Shown here one piece after another: positions 19,939-29,220 of a stretch of 64,000 nucleotides of DNA. This DNA is from Staphylococcus equorum. GTDB lineage: Bacteria; Bacillota; Bacilli; Staphylococcales; Staphylococcaceae. Position numbers and translations under genes: made by a program. A model generated the notes under the pieces. It was given only the letters and a program-made list of their open reading frames with translations, was not told the DNA's origin and searched no databases. Numbering within the stretch: position 1 is the stretch's first letter; every line of letters begins with the position of its first letter. The stretch lies in NCBI RefSeq assembly GCF_029024965.1, contig NZ_CP118982.1, positions 124,001-188,000 of the forward strand, written 5' to 3'.

Positions 19939-20703
19939 ATGGAACAAATGTATAAAGCATTAAAACTTGTACCAGTGGAACACATAGACTTACACGAAAC
20001 ATTTGAGCAAAAGCGTTTAGAAAAGACAAAGCAAAGTATTGAAGCGGAACAAATTATGAGACATCCAGTGTTAGTTACACAAACACAGTCAGGTAGATAT
20101 ATGGTTATTGACGGTGTGCATCGTTTCACGAGTCTCAAGGCACTTGGATGTCGCGTTGTACCAGTGCAAGATATTAATGAGACACAATATTCAATTAGTA
20201 CATGGAACCATAAAGTGGCTATTGGTCAGTGGTGGGAAACTTTGCGACAAGATAACAGTTTGCCATGGACGACAGAAATTAAAAATACCACGCCATTTAT
20301 TACAATGTGCAAAGGCTATAACGAACAATATTTATATGTAGAAGATTTAGGAGAACAGAAACTAGAAGCGTGGGCAAAGGTCGTTGCCAGTTATAGTCAA
20401 ACCTATGATGTGGAACGTATAGCACAGAGTGATAATACTTGTGTATCTAACCAGCATATTTTGATGAAATATCAGCCGCTTGGTTTTCAAGAAATCGAAA
20501 CAATCGTCAATAGAGGAGAAACTGTCCCAGCCGGTGTCACGCGGTTTAACATTTCTGGTCGCTGTCTTAACTTACAAGTGCCGTTAGCAATTTTAAAAGA
20601 ACAGAGTGAGCTAAATAGAAATGTAAAATGGAATGAATTTTTAGAGGGAAAAATGGATAGTGTACGTTGTTACTCTGAAAAAGTATATTTAGTTGAGCAA
20701 TGA
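19939..20703 (+). CDS. sbnI: SbnI, ParB/sulfiredoxin-like serine kinase and regulator
   Basis: A 254-residue protein with a ParB/Srx-type nucleotide-binding domain in its first half: PVLVTQT near residue 50 and the signature MVIDGVHRFTSLKALG near residues 58-73. In S. aureus SbnI phosphorylates free L-serine with ATP, supplying the O-phosphoserine used by SbnA, and also acts as a heme-responsive regulator needed for full expression of the distal sbn genes (established knowledge). It is the last gene of the operon, 11 bases after sbnH with AAGGAGG, and is followed by two hairpins. Confidence 0.93.
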   Translation: MEQMYKALKLVPVEHIDLHETFEQKRLEKTKQSIEAEQIMRHPVLVTQTQSGRYMVIDGVHRFTSLKALGCRVVPVQDINETQYSISTWNHKVAIGQWWETLRQDNSLPWTTEIKNTTPFITMCKGYNEQYLYVEDLGEQKLEAWAKVVASYSQTYDVERIAQSDNTCVSNQHILMKYQPLGFQEIETIVNRGETVPAGVTRFNISGRCLNLQVPLAILKEQSELNRNVKWNEFLEGKMDSVRCYSEKVYLVEQ

Positions 20704-20720
20704 CGTCTTATTATAAAAAA

Positions 20721-20787
20721 GAACGAGTGATGCATGGCATCCTCGTTCCATTCTGTCGACAAAGTCTTATGATTTTGTCGATTTTTT
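20721..20787 (+). terminator. Tandem hairpins ending the sbn operon
   Basis: First hairpin GAACGAG ... CTCGTTC (20721-20748) has no T tract. The second, TCGACAAA (20756-20763) with TTTGTCGA (20774-20781), runs into TTTTTT at 20782 and is a standard intrinsic terminator; its end is five bases from the nuclease stop, so the nuclease transcript on the minus strand reads into the same stretch. Confidence 0.85.
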
Positions 20788-20791
20788 GTGC

Positions 20792-22687
20792 CTATTTAGT
20801 TTTTTCATCTTTACGGGCTTGTTTTAAATCAATTTGAGCTAATAGTGGATCATGATCACTCGCACGACCTGACATATCAGTGAAATCACTGTTTACATGA
20901 ATTGGATCTAATTCTGTATGGTTTTTCAAGTTATTTGAAACGAATATGTGATCAAGTGCTTGCGAATTACCTTGATAATTGTATGAATAACGTTCGTTTT
21001 CAGGTAAATCGTAAATCATATTGCTCATATTAAAGCTTTCAAATGTTTTTAGCGGTTTTGACCATTGGAAATCATTATAATCGCCAACGGATACGATATT
21101 TGCATTAGGATTGTCTTTTTGAACTTGTTCTACAAAACGTCCAACTGACTTCGCAATTTCAACACGCTGATTTTCACTTTCTAATACAGGTGGTTGTTGA
21201 CTACCGAATAGCGGTGTATCACCATTTTTAGAGTTCCAATGATTCGCTAATACGATGACTTGTTCGCCATGGAATTTAAATTGAGCAGCCAATGGTTTTC
21301 TAGAATCATCAAAGGCAGGGTTATTTGGGTCGATGCGACCTGGATTTAATGTTAAGTCGCCATCTTTATATGAGACTGCTGTGTCCGCATCTCCAGATTC
21401 AATAGATTTATCAAATTGAACACGCTTAGGATTGTATAAGAAACCAACACGAATATTTGCATCAGGCTGTCCGCCGTCTTCATTCATTGAAGGATCTATA
21501 TTTAAATATTTATATTTAGGACCACCAGCTTCTTCAATATCTTTAATTAAGCGCTCATAAGATTTATTAGCTTCTGGTCCACCTTCTTTTGGACCATCAT
21601 TATCTTGTACTTCAGTCACGCCGATAATATCAGGATTTTTCATGTGTTCTGTGATACCATTCGCTATTTTATCCGCTTTATCCTCTGTTGTAGATGATGA
21701 ATTGCTAGAGAAATTTTCTAAATTATAAGATGCAACATTGAGCTTTTGATTACTCGGTTCAATGGAAGTTGGTTGTGGCTCAGTATTACCCTCGACATGT
21801 GCTTGTTTCATGTCATCTAAATCTACATTTAGTTTGTAGTTTTGGAATCCATAATTCACATGACCAATAATTGGACCTTTAAATTTATCGCCTGTTGCTA
21901 CATCAAAATCACGTGCTTTATTATTATCATACATTTTAAAAGGAATACGTTCACCATGCTGGTCATTTTCTGTTAAACGTACACCGCCATTGTCAGTTTC
22001 AGCAGGTTGGTCGTCTAAAACAGTGAAAAGGTCACCGTGTTCTTGTGGGCCAACACTTCGGACATCGCCAACTTCAACACGCATGCCCTCTAGCGATTCC
22101 CAGTAGTCAATTGCGTATTGCTCACGATCAAAGGTTTGAAAGTTATCGTTTGCAGAAATTTTGCTTGGTACTTTTTCAATCTCATACGGCTCGGGCAATT
22201 TTTGGTTACTTTCTTCAATAGATACATTGCCACCTTTATCGTCACGCGCATTAATTTGAGTTACTGGTAAGTCAGTTTCTTGTTTATCGCCATAACCGTC
22301 AATATAATATTCATCGACAGTGCCCGTAACATTAACTAAGTCACCTTTTTGGGCGTCGTAATTTTGATTACCCGTATAAATGATAAGCCCCTCAGATGTA
22401 TTTGGGTTATTATCCTGTTTATCGTCAGGTGTTTCTATATGTAAGTACTTACCACCATTTAATTCATATTGATATGTAACAATGCCTTTTATGTTGTTTA
22501 CTTTTTTGCCATCGTAAGGTGATTGATGACCTTCGCCTTGGATATCGTGAATCTCTATACTTTTTGTCGAACTATCTTTTGTATCTTTCGGACTCTGCTC
22601 TGCTGTCGTTGCGTGAAGTGTACTAGGTGCTATGACAGTAGTTGCTAATGCCATAGATGTGATAAATGACCAAGTTAATTTCTTCAA
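20792..22687 (-). CDS. Secreted endonuclease/exonuclease/phosphatase-family nuclease
   Basis: A secreted nuclease of about 631 residues. A signal peptide (basic start, hydrophobic core, cleavage near LHA-TT) is followed by an OB-fold-like region (IQGEGHQSPYDGKKVNNIKG onward to about residue 290) and an EEP catalytic domain with all metal and catalytic motifs: NVASYNLENF, GVTEVQDND, VLANHWNSK, IVSVGDYNDF and the C-terminal ASDHDPLLAQ. This is the layout of ExeM/NucH-type extracellular nucleases. I prefer the TTG at 22687 because AAGGGG is seven bases before it but only one base before the ATG at 22693. It faces away from a secreted phosphatase; together they could release phosphate from extracellular DNA. 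Confidence 0.85.
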   Translation of the reverse strand: MKKLTWSFITSMALATTVIAPSTLHATTAEQSPKDTKDSSTKSIEIHDIQGEGHQSPYDGKKVNNIKGIVTYQYELNGGKYLHIETPDDKQDNNPNTSEGLIIYTGNQNYDAQKGDLVNVTGTVDEYYIDGYGDKQETDLPVTQINARDDKGGNVSIEESNQKLPEPYEIEKVPSKISANDNFQTFDREQYAIDYWESLEGMRVEVGDVRSVGPQEHGDLFTVLDDQPAETDNGGVRLTENDQHGERIPFKMYDNNKARDFDVATGDKFKGPIIGHVNYGFQNYKLNVDLDDMKQAHVEGNTEPQPTSIEPSNQKLNVASYNLENFSSNSSSTTEDKADKIANGITEHMKNPDIIGVTEVQDNDGPKEGGPEANKSYERLIKDIEEAGGPKYKYLNIDPSMNEDGGQPDANIRVGFLYNPKRVQFDKSIESGDADTAVSYKDGDLTLNPGRIDPNNPAFDDSRKPLAAQFKFHGEQVIVLANHWNSKNGDTPLFGSQQPPVLESENQRVEIAKSVGRFVEQVQKDNPNANIVSVGDYNDFQWSKPLKTFESFNMSNMIYDLPENERYSYNYQGNSQALDHIFVSNNLKNHTELDPIHVNSDFTDMSGRASDHDPLLAQIDLKQARKDEKTK

Positions 22688-22747
22688 AACCATTCCCCTT
22701 TAAATTTCAAATTTAATTATATTGTAACAAAGCTAATTCAAAGGAAT

Positions 22748-22774
22748 TGTTAAGATAGCGTAAATTAATATTAA
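22748..22774 (-). promoter_or_regulatory. Pho-box-like direct repeats upstream of the nuclease gene
   Basis: On the minus strand TTAATA, TTTACG (22759-22764) and TTAACA (22748-22753) follow each other at 10 and 11 bases, the periodicity and TT(A/T/C)ACA sequence bound by PhoP in Bacillus. A TATAAT lies closer to the gene, about 14 bases before the ribosome site. PhoP control is inference. Confidence 0.5.
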
Positions 22775-22878
22775 GTTTGGTTGATGGTAAGGGGAAATAA
22801 AAGTGAATAATTTGGTTTTTTAAAATTTCTCCAAATAAAATTAAATAGTAATTTGAAATTTACAAAATCCATATAGCA

Positions 22879-22910
22879 TTAACTTTAGATTAATATTACA
22901 TTGCTAGAAT
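22879..22910 (+). promoter_or_regulatory. Pho-box-like repeats and promoter of the phosphatase gene
   Basis: TTAACT (22879-22884) and TTAATA (22890-22895) are 11 bases apart, with a further TTTACA at 22859-22864, directly upstream of a -10 hexamer TAGAAT at 22905-22910. No good -35 hexamer is seen, as is usual for PhoP-activated promoters. Confidence 0.5.
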
Positions 22911-22952
22911 AGTGAATGAAACATTAAAAATTCATATTGGGAGGTACGTGTG

Positions 22953-24737
22953 ATGGCATATAAGTATCGTTCTATTGCTGTAAGTACTGTAATGAGTCTA
23001 GCTATAGTATTTACTACAGTTTCAGCACCAACAGCTGATGCAAGTGGTTCAGGTAGTGCAGGTAGTGCAACAGAAGGGGAAAAAAAAGGTGATATTGAAT
23101 TACTGGATAAAAAACCTAAAGTAGCTGAGGTTCCAGAGAACAACAATCCTAACCGTGTAATTACAAATTTAAAGGGTGATACTAAAACAGAAATGGGTTT
23201 TAGTTGGTATACAACAGACAAGTTCAAAGATTCTAAAGTATGGGTTTCAGAATCTAAAGATTTTTCAGATGCAAAATCATTTGATGCAAAACCTAAAAAA
23301 GTAGACTCTAAGTATCTTGAAAGAGATAAAGATGGCAATATCATCTATAAAGATGTAGCCAAAGATGATGAAGGCGAACCTATTGAAAAAAATGGCAAAC
23401 CTAAAGTGAATGGTTATTACACCGATGAAAATGCAGGTGGCCCTGAGTGGACGAGTGGCGACAAGCACGGTAAAACAGATTTAATCAAAGAAAAAGAATA
23501 TACATACAAAGCACAAGCTAAAGATTTAAAACCGAATACACAATATTACTACAAAGTGGGTAGTGAAAGTGGGAAGAAAAGTGAAATAGGTAAGTTCAAA
23601 ACTTCCGGTGATAAAGGCGATCCATTTAGCTTTGTACAATACACAGATACGCAAAATGCTTTTTGGAATGAGAACGTAAGAAATGAAGCAGCATTTGGTG
23701 CTGATACATTGAAAAACGCAATCCAAACAGCAGGAGATCCTAACTTCGCACTACATACAGGGGACTTTGTAGAAACTGCTGAAGTTGAAGATGAATGGAA
23801 AGACTTGTATAAACAATCTAGACCATCATTTATGTCGTTACCAGTTGCTGCAGCGCCAGGTAACCATGATGAGTATGCGTTAAATGAAGAAGATGAAAAA
23901 TTATTGAATAAATTCAATGAACACATGAACGTACCAAAAGAAAATGACGCAGTAAATGGCGGTTCGTACTATTCATTTGATTATAATGGGGCACACATGG
24001 TAGTAGCGAATACAAACGACAATAAGAAATCAAAAGACAATCCAGATGAAAAAGCCATCGGTGATGAACAGATGGAATGGATTAAGAAAGATATTAAACA
24101 GGCGCGAGACAATGGGGCAAAATGGGTTGTTTTAAACTTACACAAACCAATGTATTCTAAATCATATCATGCACTTTCAGATGAAGATGTGAAGAAAGTA
24201 AGAGACGAATTAACAAAAGAAATTGATGATCTTGACGTTGACTTAGTATTACAAGGACATGACCATGTGTTATCACGTACACATCCTTTAGAACACACAT
24301 CTACGAAAAATAGTTTTGTGAACGCGAAGAAAGAAGATACTGAACAATTCGTTGGCGAAGATGGCGTGAAATATTATGACGATCCAGAAGGTTCAGTTTA
24401 TGTGTTACCTAACACTGGTGGTACGAAAGAATATGATAGTATTTATGACCGTTCATTAGAGCACATTAAAAAGGTTAGACCAGAATTAAGCTGGTTAACT
24501 CAGAAAGATTTAGATCATTACAACAGTCTATTCAAACTAGGCGAGCAGCCACAAGAAACAGACGCATTTGAAGATAAACATGAAAATAACAGAGATTCAT
24601 CAGCTCAAAACTTCTCAGTATATGAAGTTGAAGGCGATCAATTGAAAGTTAAAATTTATCAACTACGCGGTGACATCAGTAAAGGTGAACAACGTAGCGT
24701 AGAATTAGTAGATGAATTTGGTATTCAAAAAGATTAA
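22953..24737 (+). CDS. Secreted purple acid phosphatase-type metallophosphoesterase
   Basis: A 594-residue secreted phosphatase. A signal peptide ends near APTADA; residues about 65-205 form the fibronectin-like N-terminal domain of purple acid phosphatases (PNTQYYYKVGS); the metallophosphoesterase domain follows with YTDTQ, HTGDFVET, APGNHDEY, LNLHKPMYS and VLQGHDHVLSRTHP, covering the dinuclear metal ligands. It should hydrolyse phosphomonoesters at the cell surface. The ATG at 22953 is better spaced from GGGAGGT than the GTG at 22950. PhoP-like repeats stand in the shared upstream region with the nuclease gene. No LPXTG anchor is present, so the enzyme is released or held non-covalently. 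Confidence 0.88.
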   Translation: MAYKYRSIAVSTVMSLAIVFTTVSAPTADASGSGSAGSATEGEKKGDIELLDKKPKVAEVPENNNPNRVITNLKGDTKTEMGFSWYTTDKFKDSKVWVSESKDFSDAKSFDAKPKKVDSKYLERDKDGNIIYKDVAKDDEGEPIEKNGKPKVNGYYTDENAGGPEWTSGDKHGKTDLIKEKEYTYKAQAKDLKPNTQYYYKVGSESGKKSEIGKFKTSGDKGDPFSFVQYTDTQNAFWNENVRNEAAFGADTLKNAIQTAGDPNFALHTGDFVETAEVEDEWKDLYKQSRPSFMSLPVAAAPGNHDEYALNEEDEKLLNKFNEHMNVPKENDAVNGGSYYSFDYNGAHMVVANTNDNKKSKDNPDEKAIGDEQMEWIKKDIKQARDNGAKWVVLNLHKPMYSKSYHALSDEDVKKVRDELTKEIDDLDVDLVLQGHDHVLSRTHPLEHTSTKNSFVNAKKEDTEQFVGEDGVKYYDDPEGSVYVLPNTGGTKEYDSIYDRSLEHIKKVRPELSWLTQKDLDHYNSLFKLGEQPQETDAFEDKHENNRDSSAQNFSVYEVEGDQLKVKIYQLRGDISKGEQRSVELVDEFGIQKD

Positions 24738-24745
24738 ATATAATT

Positions 24746-24800
24746 AAAACTGATACCTAAGCTGTAATTTATTTTATAACTTAGGTATATCGGTTTTCCT
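24746..24800 (+). terminator. Intrinsic terminator after the phosphatase gene
   Basis: AAAACTGATACCTAAG (24746-24761) pairs with CTTAGGTATATCGGTTTT (24780-24797), with one bulge, followed by a T-rich end. Confidence 0.8.
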
Positions 24801-24822
24801 TTGAAAAAGGAGACTTTGTTTT

Positions 24823-25500
24823 ATGAAACAATATATTAAAGTATTATCAATGGTATCTATTTGTACAGCGTTACTTATGGGTTGTAGTAATGAAGAAAAT
24901 GAGACAAATAATCATTCTGGAAAAGAAGCAGTAGCGCAAGAGTCCAGTGAAAACGAAACATCAAATAAAACTCAAATTTCTGATGAAGAGCAGAAGAAAA
25001 TAAAAGAAGAAATGATAGATTGGTTAGCTGAAGATAAAAAAGAAGACGGTAAGGCAGTCTCCAATCGTTATTTTAGTACAAGTAGTATTTCTGATGGTGA
25101 TTGGTATGCGGGTACGGAAAAAGGAGAAATACAAATCAATAATACAGGCAAACCTGGACCTGAAGCATTCGATTTGCATGCTGTAACTGGTGCCGTTGCC
25201 TATACACCTAAAGATGGTGAATCAGGCTTTGATAAAGAAGCGGAAGACCTTTCTAATGTAGAAGGTTATAAGGAAGTTGCAGACTTAAGTAAGCCAGTGA
25301 CAAAATACATTTTCACTGAAGAGGGCAAGGTCTACGAATACCAATTTGAAGGTAAAGATGATGTGACTTTAGCATCAGGATTTGCACCAAAAGATCATAC
25401 TGGTAAAGACCCGAACCTACGCCCAGACCAACAATTTAAAGAAACCGAAAACAAAGCGTTGAGTAAGTTTTATAAAGAATTGGTTGAAGAATATAAATAA
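24823..25500 (+). CDS. Lipoprotein of unknown function
   Basis: A 225-residue lipoprotein: the signal peptide ends in LLMGC with lipidated C21, followed by an acidic, asparagine/serine-rich linker to about residue 55 and a soluble domain. The domain has alternating strands (GDWYAGTEKGEIQINN, VTKYIFTEEGKVYEYQFEG) ending in a helical tail. I do not recognise a family; similar single-domain lipoproteins of staphylococci are annotated as hypothetical. AAAAAGGAG gives a good ribosome site. It follows the phosphatase after a terminator, so it may have its own promoter or depend on read-through. Confidence 0.7.
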   Translation: MKQYIKVLSMVSICTALLMGCSNEENETNNHSGKEAVAQESSENETSNKTQISDEEQKKIKEEMIDWLAEDKKEDGKAVSNRYFSTSSISDGDWYAGTEKGEIQINNTGKPGPEAFDLHAVTGAVAYTPKDGESGFDKEAEDLSNVEGYKEVADLSKPVTKYIFTEEGKVYEYQFEGKDDVTLASGFAPKDHTGKDPNLRPDQQFKETENKALSKFYKELVEEYK

Positions 25501-25531
25501 GAGTATATTGGAAAATCATATAGTTAATTTT

Positions 25532-25592
25532 AGCAGCAAATAGTAAATTACCATTTTTTTAATTTGGTGTTATTTATATTTGCTGCTTTTAT
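25532..25592 (+). terminator. Intrinsic terminator after the lipoprotein gene
   Basis: AGCAGCAAATA (25532-25542) and TATTTGCTGCT (25577-25587) form a perfect 11-bp stem followed by a T-rich tract. The remaining gap to 25978 is very AT-rich with no gene; it carries the inverted repeat at 25884-25921. Confidence 0.8.
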
Positions 25593-25883
25593 TTTTTTAG
25601 TTAACAAAAGTGAAATTAAAATAACAAGGGATGTGTTTTAATTCTTAAATTCTTAAATGTATAATTTTTGTTTTAAATGTTAAAAGATAGTGGTTTCATA
25701 ATTATAAAATTAAGAAAAATAAGTTTTAGAATTAAAAGTCTGAAAATTCCCATTATAAATGGTATATTAAAATTAGAAGTATACAATATTAAAGATATAA
25801 ATTAGTTTGATTACGATGAATAAAAGTATATGGCTGTTAGTGTTTACCAAAGCGAAAATAAAATACACATAGCGCACTCGATA

Positions 25884-25921
25884 AAATCAGAATGTACAAA
25901 ATATATAGTACATTCTGATTT
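25884..25921. promoter_or_regulatory. Perfect 14-bp inverted repeat upstream of the glycosyltransferase
   Basis: AAATCAGAATGTAC and its exact complement are separated by ten A/T bases. There is no T tract, and a TATAAT-like hexamer follows at about 25931, so an operator or a 5' leader hairpin is more likely than a terminator. No candidate regulator is known. Confidence 0.45.
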
Positions 25922-25977
25922 GTTATATTGTATAATACATTTTATATAAATATAATTCAAAGAGGTGCACCGTTTTA

Positions 25978-26925
25978 ATGATTAGAATATTGATTCCATG
26001 TTTTAATGAAGCGTTTGTAATTAAACAAACTTATGATAAATTAACAGAAATTATGCAACACGATAGTTATATTAACGGTTATACATATGAATTACTTTTC
26101 GTGGATGATGGAAGTAGAGACCAAACATTAACAATAATTCAACAATTATCTGAATTAGATAGTAGAGTGAAATATATTTCGTTTTCACGTAATTTTGGTA
26201 AAGAGTCAGCGATGTATGCAGGTTTGAAAGCAAGTACGGAAGCTGAGGCGTTGATAATCATAGACGGAGATTTACAGCACCCGCCTTCATTGATTCCGCA
26301 AATGATTGTAGATTTTAGAAATGGCGAAGATCAAGTGGTGGCTAAAAGGGATAGAACTGGAGAACGTTGGTTACGTAAGCATCTGTCTAAAATGTATTAT
26401 TTAATGATTAATAAAATGGTAGATGTTACCTTAGAGGATGGCATAGGAGATTTCAGGTTATTGAGTCAGCGTGCCGTTAAAGAGGTTGTTAAATTAGGAG
26501 AATACAATCGATTTTCAAAAGGATTATTTGCATGGATTGGCTTTGAGCCTAAAGTCATTGAATATCAAAATGTACAACGTGAAGAAGGAGAGTCTAAATG
26601 GTCATTTAGTTCATTGTTAAATTATGGTATAGATGGACTGATTTCCTTTAATAATAGACCGTTACGTATTATTATTTATTTGGGATTATTCAGTTGTTTG
26701 ATGAGCTTTCTCTATATTGCATTCAATTTAATTTATACACTGAGTTATGGTGTGTCTACGGCTGGTTATTTCACTACTATTTTTGCGATATTATTTCTAG
26801 GCGGCGTGCAGCTGACTTCTCTAGGTATTATTGGCGAATATATAGGTAGAATTTATTATGAAGTGAAACAGAGACCGTTATTTATTATACATAAGACGAA
26901 TTTAAATAAACATGAGGTAAATTAA
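25978..26925 (+). CDS. GT2 polyprenyl-phosphate glycosyltransferase (GtrB/CsbB-like)
   Basis: A 315-residue membrane glycosyltransferase. The catalytic GT-A domain has VDDGSRDQT near residue 40 and the DxD-type IDGDLQHPPS near residue 95, then SFSRNFGKESAMYAG and an amphipathic region; two transmembrane segments follow at about 230-252 and 262-288. This is the layout of GtrB/CsbB/DPM1 enzymes, which transfer a sugar from a nucleotide donor to undecaprenyl phosphate at the inner face of the membrane. The next gene, two bases later, encodes a polytopic protein that could use the lipid-linked sugar outside. No GtrA flippase gene is adjacent. The sugar and acceptor are unknown. Confidence 0.85.
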   Translation: MIRILIPCFNEAFVIKQTYDKLTEIMQHDSYINGYTYELLFVDDGSRDQTLTIIQQLSELDSRVKYISFSRNFGKESAMYAGLKASTEAEALIIIDGDLQHPPSLIPQMIVDFRNGEDQVVAKRDRTGERWLRKHLSKMYYLMINKMVDVTLEDGIGDFRLLSQRAVKEVVKLGEYNRFSKGLFAWIGFEPKVIEYQNVQREEGESKWSFSSLLNYGIDGLISFNNRPLRIIIYLGLFSCLMSFLYIAFNLIYTLSYGVSTAGYFTTIFAILFLGGVQLTSLGIIGEYIGRIYYEVKQRPLFIIHKTNLNKHEVN

Positions 26926-26926
26926 T

Positions 26927-28423
26927 ATGAAATCACTAAATTTGGACAAGATGTATCTGACACTTACAGCACTATTTTTATTTTACTATTTTATGGCGTT
27001 CTTTTTACCATTAACCCATGATGATTGGGATTGGTATAGTCAGTATGGCGTACAAATGTGGCAGGAAAAATATGCGAATTTAAATGGGCGTTATTTGGGT
27101 AATATTTTAGAAACTGTAGCAGTTCGTTTGGATTGGTTTAGGTGGATATCTTACGCGTTGATTAGCATGGCTATGATATATATTATTGTTCGTTTTACTC
27201 ATAATACGAAACAGCCACTATATTATTTAATAGCTTTCATATTTATGGTTACGATACCAAGTGAGATATACAAACAAACTTATGGATGGTTTGCAGGTTT
27301 TTATAATTATGTCCCAGCAACATTGTGTGTGGTGTACATTTTATGGTTTATTGTTACAGTTTTATTCGAACGAAGAGGGCTTACACCTGTAACTAATATT
27401 GTCTTTTATATTATTTGCTTTATTGGGCAATTTTTTATGGAAAATACCACACTCTTTAATAGTATGATTTTGGTGTTAGCCATAGGTTTGAATTTATTAC
27501 TTTATCGACAAATTAATCCTAAATTTATAGTTGGTTTATTATTATCTGTGGCTGGTACATTGATTATGTTTTTAAACCCTAATTATCGTAAAATATTTTT
27601 TGAAGGCAGCAGTTACCAGAATATATCGAGTGAAACAGGATTAGTCGATAAAATATTCCACACGATAACTACGACAATTCCAGATTGGGTCTTTTTCAAT
27701 CAAATTGTGATTTTATCTATGATTATTGCTGTGGTGCTAGTTATGCTATATCGCAGTACTGTGCTGCATAGCTTATCCAAGGTGAAAATAGGGCTGACTG
27801 TTACAGGATTATTGATATTGCCTATTTATTACTTTTTCATATATAAAAAATTCGAATTACAAAATTTCCATTCAATCACTATAGCAAATCTGCTTAATAC
27901 TTTGATTTGTATTATATTTTTAGGTGGAATGATTTATGCAATACATTTAGTGATCGGGCAAAAGGAAGTACGTTATACATTATATTTACTCCTAGCCTCA
28001 ACTATACTTGTAAGTGCACCTTTAGTCATTGTATCACCACTCGGTCCAAGGAATTTTTATACTGTATATGTAATCTATAGCATCATTTTATTGATTTTAC
28101 TTGTTCAACTCAACGTCATGCATGCGTTGTGGCGTAATATAATTGTGGGAATTGCAATTATATTTGGTGTTGTTTATTTGAGTGGTTTTTGTTATATTCA
28201 CTATCAAAATGAAACGCGAATCGCGAATTTGAAACAAGAAGTAAAAGAGCATCCAGATAAGGATTTCTATACGATGGAGAAACTGCCATTTGAACATTAT
28301 TTACATCATGCAACGCCAACCAGCGAGAAATATCAAACACTATTCAATAAATATGAAGGTTTACCAGCAGATACAAAAGTTAAGTATGTGCCTTTTGGTA
28401 GCGAAGAAAAGAAGAGTGATTGA
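26927..28423 (+). CDS. Polytopic membrane protein, DUF6056/GT-C-like glycosyltransferase
   Basis: A 498-residue protein with about 12 hydrophobic segments and a hydrophilic C-terminus. Just after the first segment lies PLTHDDWDW, an acidic motif in the first external loop like the catalytic aspartates of GT-C glycosyltransferases, followed by NGRYLGNILE. The features match DUF6056-type proteins. It starts two bases after the GT2 gene stop (AGGTAAATTA ribosome region) and is surely cotranslated. I infer that it transfers the sugar made available by the GT2 enzyme to an extracellular acceptor such as teichoic acid, by analogy with CsbB/YfhO and GtrB/GtrC pairs. Acceptor unproven. Confidence 0.65.
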   Translation: MKSLNLDKMYLTLTALFLFYYFMAFFLPLTHDDWDWYSQYGVQMWQEKYANLNGRYLGNILETVAVRLDWFRWISYALISMAMIYIIVRFTHNTKQPLYYLIAFIFMVTIPSEIYKQTYGWFAGFYNYVPATLCVVYILWFIVTVLFERRGLTPVTNIVFYIICFIGQFFMENTTLFNSMILVLAIGLNLLLYRQINPKFIVGLLLSVAGTLIMFLNPNYRKIFFEGSSYQNISSETGLVDKIFHTITTTIPDWVFFNQIVILSMIIAVVLVMLYRSTVLHSLSKVKIGLTVTGLLILPIYYFFIYKKFELQNFHSITIANLLNTLICIIFLGGMIYAIHLVIGQKEVRYTLYLLLASTILVSAPLVIVSPLGPRNFYTVYVIYSIILLILLVQLNVMHALWRNIIVGIAIIFGVVYLSGFCYIHYQNETRIANLKQEVKEHPDKDFYTMEKLPFEHYLHHATPTSEKYQTLFNKYEGLPADTKVKYVPFGSEEKKSD

Positions 28424-28482
28424 TGAAATCATGCGTTAATTATTATGAATTATTACTAGTGTTCGAATTACTCGAAACACAT

Positions 28483-28530
28483 AAAAGCTCCGGGATAGTA
28501 AATTTACTAACTACCCCGGAGTTTTTATTT
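28483..28530. terminator. Bidirectional terminator between convergent genes
   Basis: GCTCCGGG...TAGTAAA pairs with TTTACTAACTACCCCGGAG, with A and T tracts on either side. It can end both the glycosyltransferase transcript and the minus-strand PepSY transcript. Confidence 0.8.
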
Positions 28531-28551
28531 AAATATTTGTGAAGTAATTTA

Positions 28552-29220
28552 TTAATCATCGCCATCTTCATAATCATCATAATCGTCGCCGTCGTCATCA
28601 CTGTCATCGTCACCGTCATCATCATCTGAATAAATACGTTGTTTTTGATTTGTAGGCGGTGGTTGTGTAGGTTGGGTTTCAGTTGATGCTGCATCATTAT
28701 TTTTATTGAACCAAGCCACTGAGGATACTTTACCTGTAACATGATTGATAATGATATTAGCACCTTTTTGACTACTTATATCTTGAGTCACCAAATAGTA
28801 TTTAATACCTTTATCTTCTTTTAAAGTAATAGATTTAAAGGTACCGCCGACATGTTCTTTTGCTATATCTTTGGCTGATGCTTCACTGATTTTTTTATCT
28901 TCCTCTTTCTGTTCCTTTTTGGGTTCAGGTTTCTTTGGTTTTAAATCCTTTGTTTGTTTTATATTAGAAATTGTTTTCTTTTCTCTATCTACTTTAATGT
29001 GATATATACCTTCACTTGATTTTAATTTTACTAAAAATTCATTTTTATTATCAGTGAGCTTGATAGATTCAATATCACCATTGTAACGTTTCTTGACCAT
29101 TGCTTTTGCATCTGTCTCTGCCATAAGTTGCTGATTCGCTTTTAAAAATATAATTACACATAGGGCGACAGATAATCCAATACATGTCATTATTAAAATT
29201 AATTTAACGAGCAGTTTCAT
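28552..29220 (-). CDS. PepSY-domain membrane-anchored protein with Asp-rich tail
   Basis: A 222-residue protein with an N-terminal membrane anchor (residues 5-28) and two PepSY-like repeats outside the membrane (about residues 38-90 and 110-168), joined by a lysine/proline/glutamate linker. The tail after residue 195 is almost pure aspartate with serine, glycine and tyrosine, an unusual feature that could bind calcium or other cations. It overlaps the sensor kinase stop by four bases (ATGA). PepSY proteins beside two-component genes, as in B. subtilis ykoGHI, are thought to modulate the sensor or a protease. Sensor modulation here is inference. Confidence 0.75.
   Translation of the reverse strand: MKLLVKLILIMTCIGLSVALCVIIFLKANQQLMAETDAKAMVKKRYNGDIESIKLTDNKNEFLVKLKSSEGIYHIKVDREKKTISNIKQTKDLKPKKPEPKKEQKEEDKKISEASAKDIAKEHVGGTFKSITLKEDKGIKYYLVTQDISSQKGANIIINHVTGKVSSVAWFNKNNDAASTETQPTQPPPTNQKQRIYSDDDDGDDDSDDDGDDYDDYEDGDD

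Noticed and set aside
28443..28763. 106-codon minus-strand frame overlapping the PepSY gene end
   Set aside because: It is an alternative frame over the aspartate-codon-rich tail and the terminator; methionine-rich product typical of a frame shadow.
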